From Helicobacter himalayensis (GTDB lineage: Bacteria; Campylobacterota; Campylobacteria; Campylobacterales; Helicobacteraceae), in the NCBI RefSeq assembly GCF_001602095.1, contig NZ_CP014991.1, positions 496,001-560,000 of the forward strand: a stretch of 64,000 nt of DNA. Direction: 5' to 3'. Position numbers and translations under genes: made by a program. A model generated the notes under the pieces. The model searched no databases. It was not told where the DNA came from and saw only the letters and a list, made by a program, of their open reading frames with translations. Positions 63,892-64,000 of the stretch are shown in pieces. Positions within the stretch are counted from its first letter, which is position 1. Each line of letters begins with the position of its first letter.

Positions 63892-64000
63892 TTAGGCTTT
63901 AAGTTTCTCTGCTTTCTCCAACGCTTCTTGGATATTACCAACCATATAGAATGCGTTTTCTGGGATATGGTCATATTTGCCCGCTAAAATTCCCTTAAAG
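63892..64000 (-). CDS. atpD: ATP synthase beta subunit, 3' end
   Basis: The last 35 residues of AtpD, ending [19 protein letters not shown], preceded by [16 protein letters not shown]. This is the usual C-terminus of F1 beta. The rest lies beyond the right edge. Confidence 0.95.
   Translation of the reverse strand, partial: FKGILAGKYDHIPENAFYMVGNIQEALEKAEKLKA

Overview
The window looks like chromosomal DNA from an enterohepatic-type Helicobacter or a close relative in the Campylobacterota. The evidence is gene order I recall from H. pylori and its relatives: fliQ-murB, rpsP-KH-rimM-trmD-rplS, der/coaE/speE, eno-recA with an AMIN protein and an FtsB-like protein, rsmE-hemH-thioredoxin-ccsBA, hydABCDE, and atpDC-exbBD-tonB. 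Codon use is AT-leaning but GCGC-rich. There is no rRNA, CRISPR, phage or insertion sequence that I can see. No database search was possible, so product names rest on visible motifs, lengths and gene order.

Layout. 1-660: 5' part of selA (minus) and a divergent tRNA-Sec. 707-5400: fliQ, murB and a Gtr-type glycosylation trio (GtrB-like, GtrII-like, GtrA). 5427-12358: ffh, rpsP, KH protein, rimM, trmD, rplS, lpxD, an anchored protein, dgkA and a YceI protein. 12383-14166 (minus): a phase-variable glycosyltransferase, switched off by a 9-C tract. 14191-20048: prs, der, coaE, speE and a glutathionylspermidine-synthase-like gene. 20141-26155: outer membrane protein, lnt, leuCDB. 26156-28145: dispersed repeats, a copied 3' end of prs and a second, switched-on copy of the glycosyltransferase (10-G tract). 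28313-34921: creD-like gene, dnaB, AMIN protein, ftsB-like gene, eno, recA, HU. 35099-44211: rsmE to ccsBA (cytochrome c and haem), a cyclophilin-like protein with a Tat-exported aldo/keto reductase, and argG. 44580-56220: a complete respiratory [NiFe] hydrogenase locus, hydABC then hydDE-hypFBCDE. 56272-64000 (minus): selB, ankyrin protein, HIT protein, pepD, TonB/ExbBD set, a broken gene, atpC and the 3' end of atpD.

How it fits together. HydABC would feed electrons from H2 to menaquinone. HydD, HydE and HypFBCDE mature that enzyme, and CcsBA with its thioredoxin partner builds c-type cytochromes for the same respiratory chain. SelA, tRNA-Sec and SelB supply selenocysteine decoding, but no selenoprotein is visible here.

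Most unusual content. (1) Two glycosyltransferase genes lie in inverted orientation about 12 kb apart. They share an almost identical upstream part, including a poly-G switch, and carry different C-terminal tails. Recombination between them could flip the prs-to-leuB segment and change which tail is expressed. (2) A 126-bp (42-codon) element occurs in frame inside the catalytic domain of these enzymes, three times in one and once in the other. The same element is found as intergenic repeats elsewhere, including one that splits hydA from hydB and supplies hydB's ribosome-binding site. (3) Several housekeeping proteins carry Gln/Asn/Ser/Thr-rich low-complexity inserts. (4) The motif GATTC/GAATC appears strikingly over-represented.
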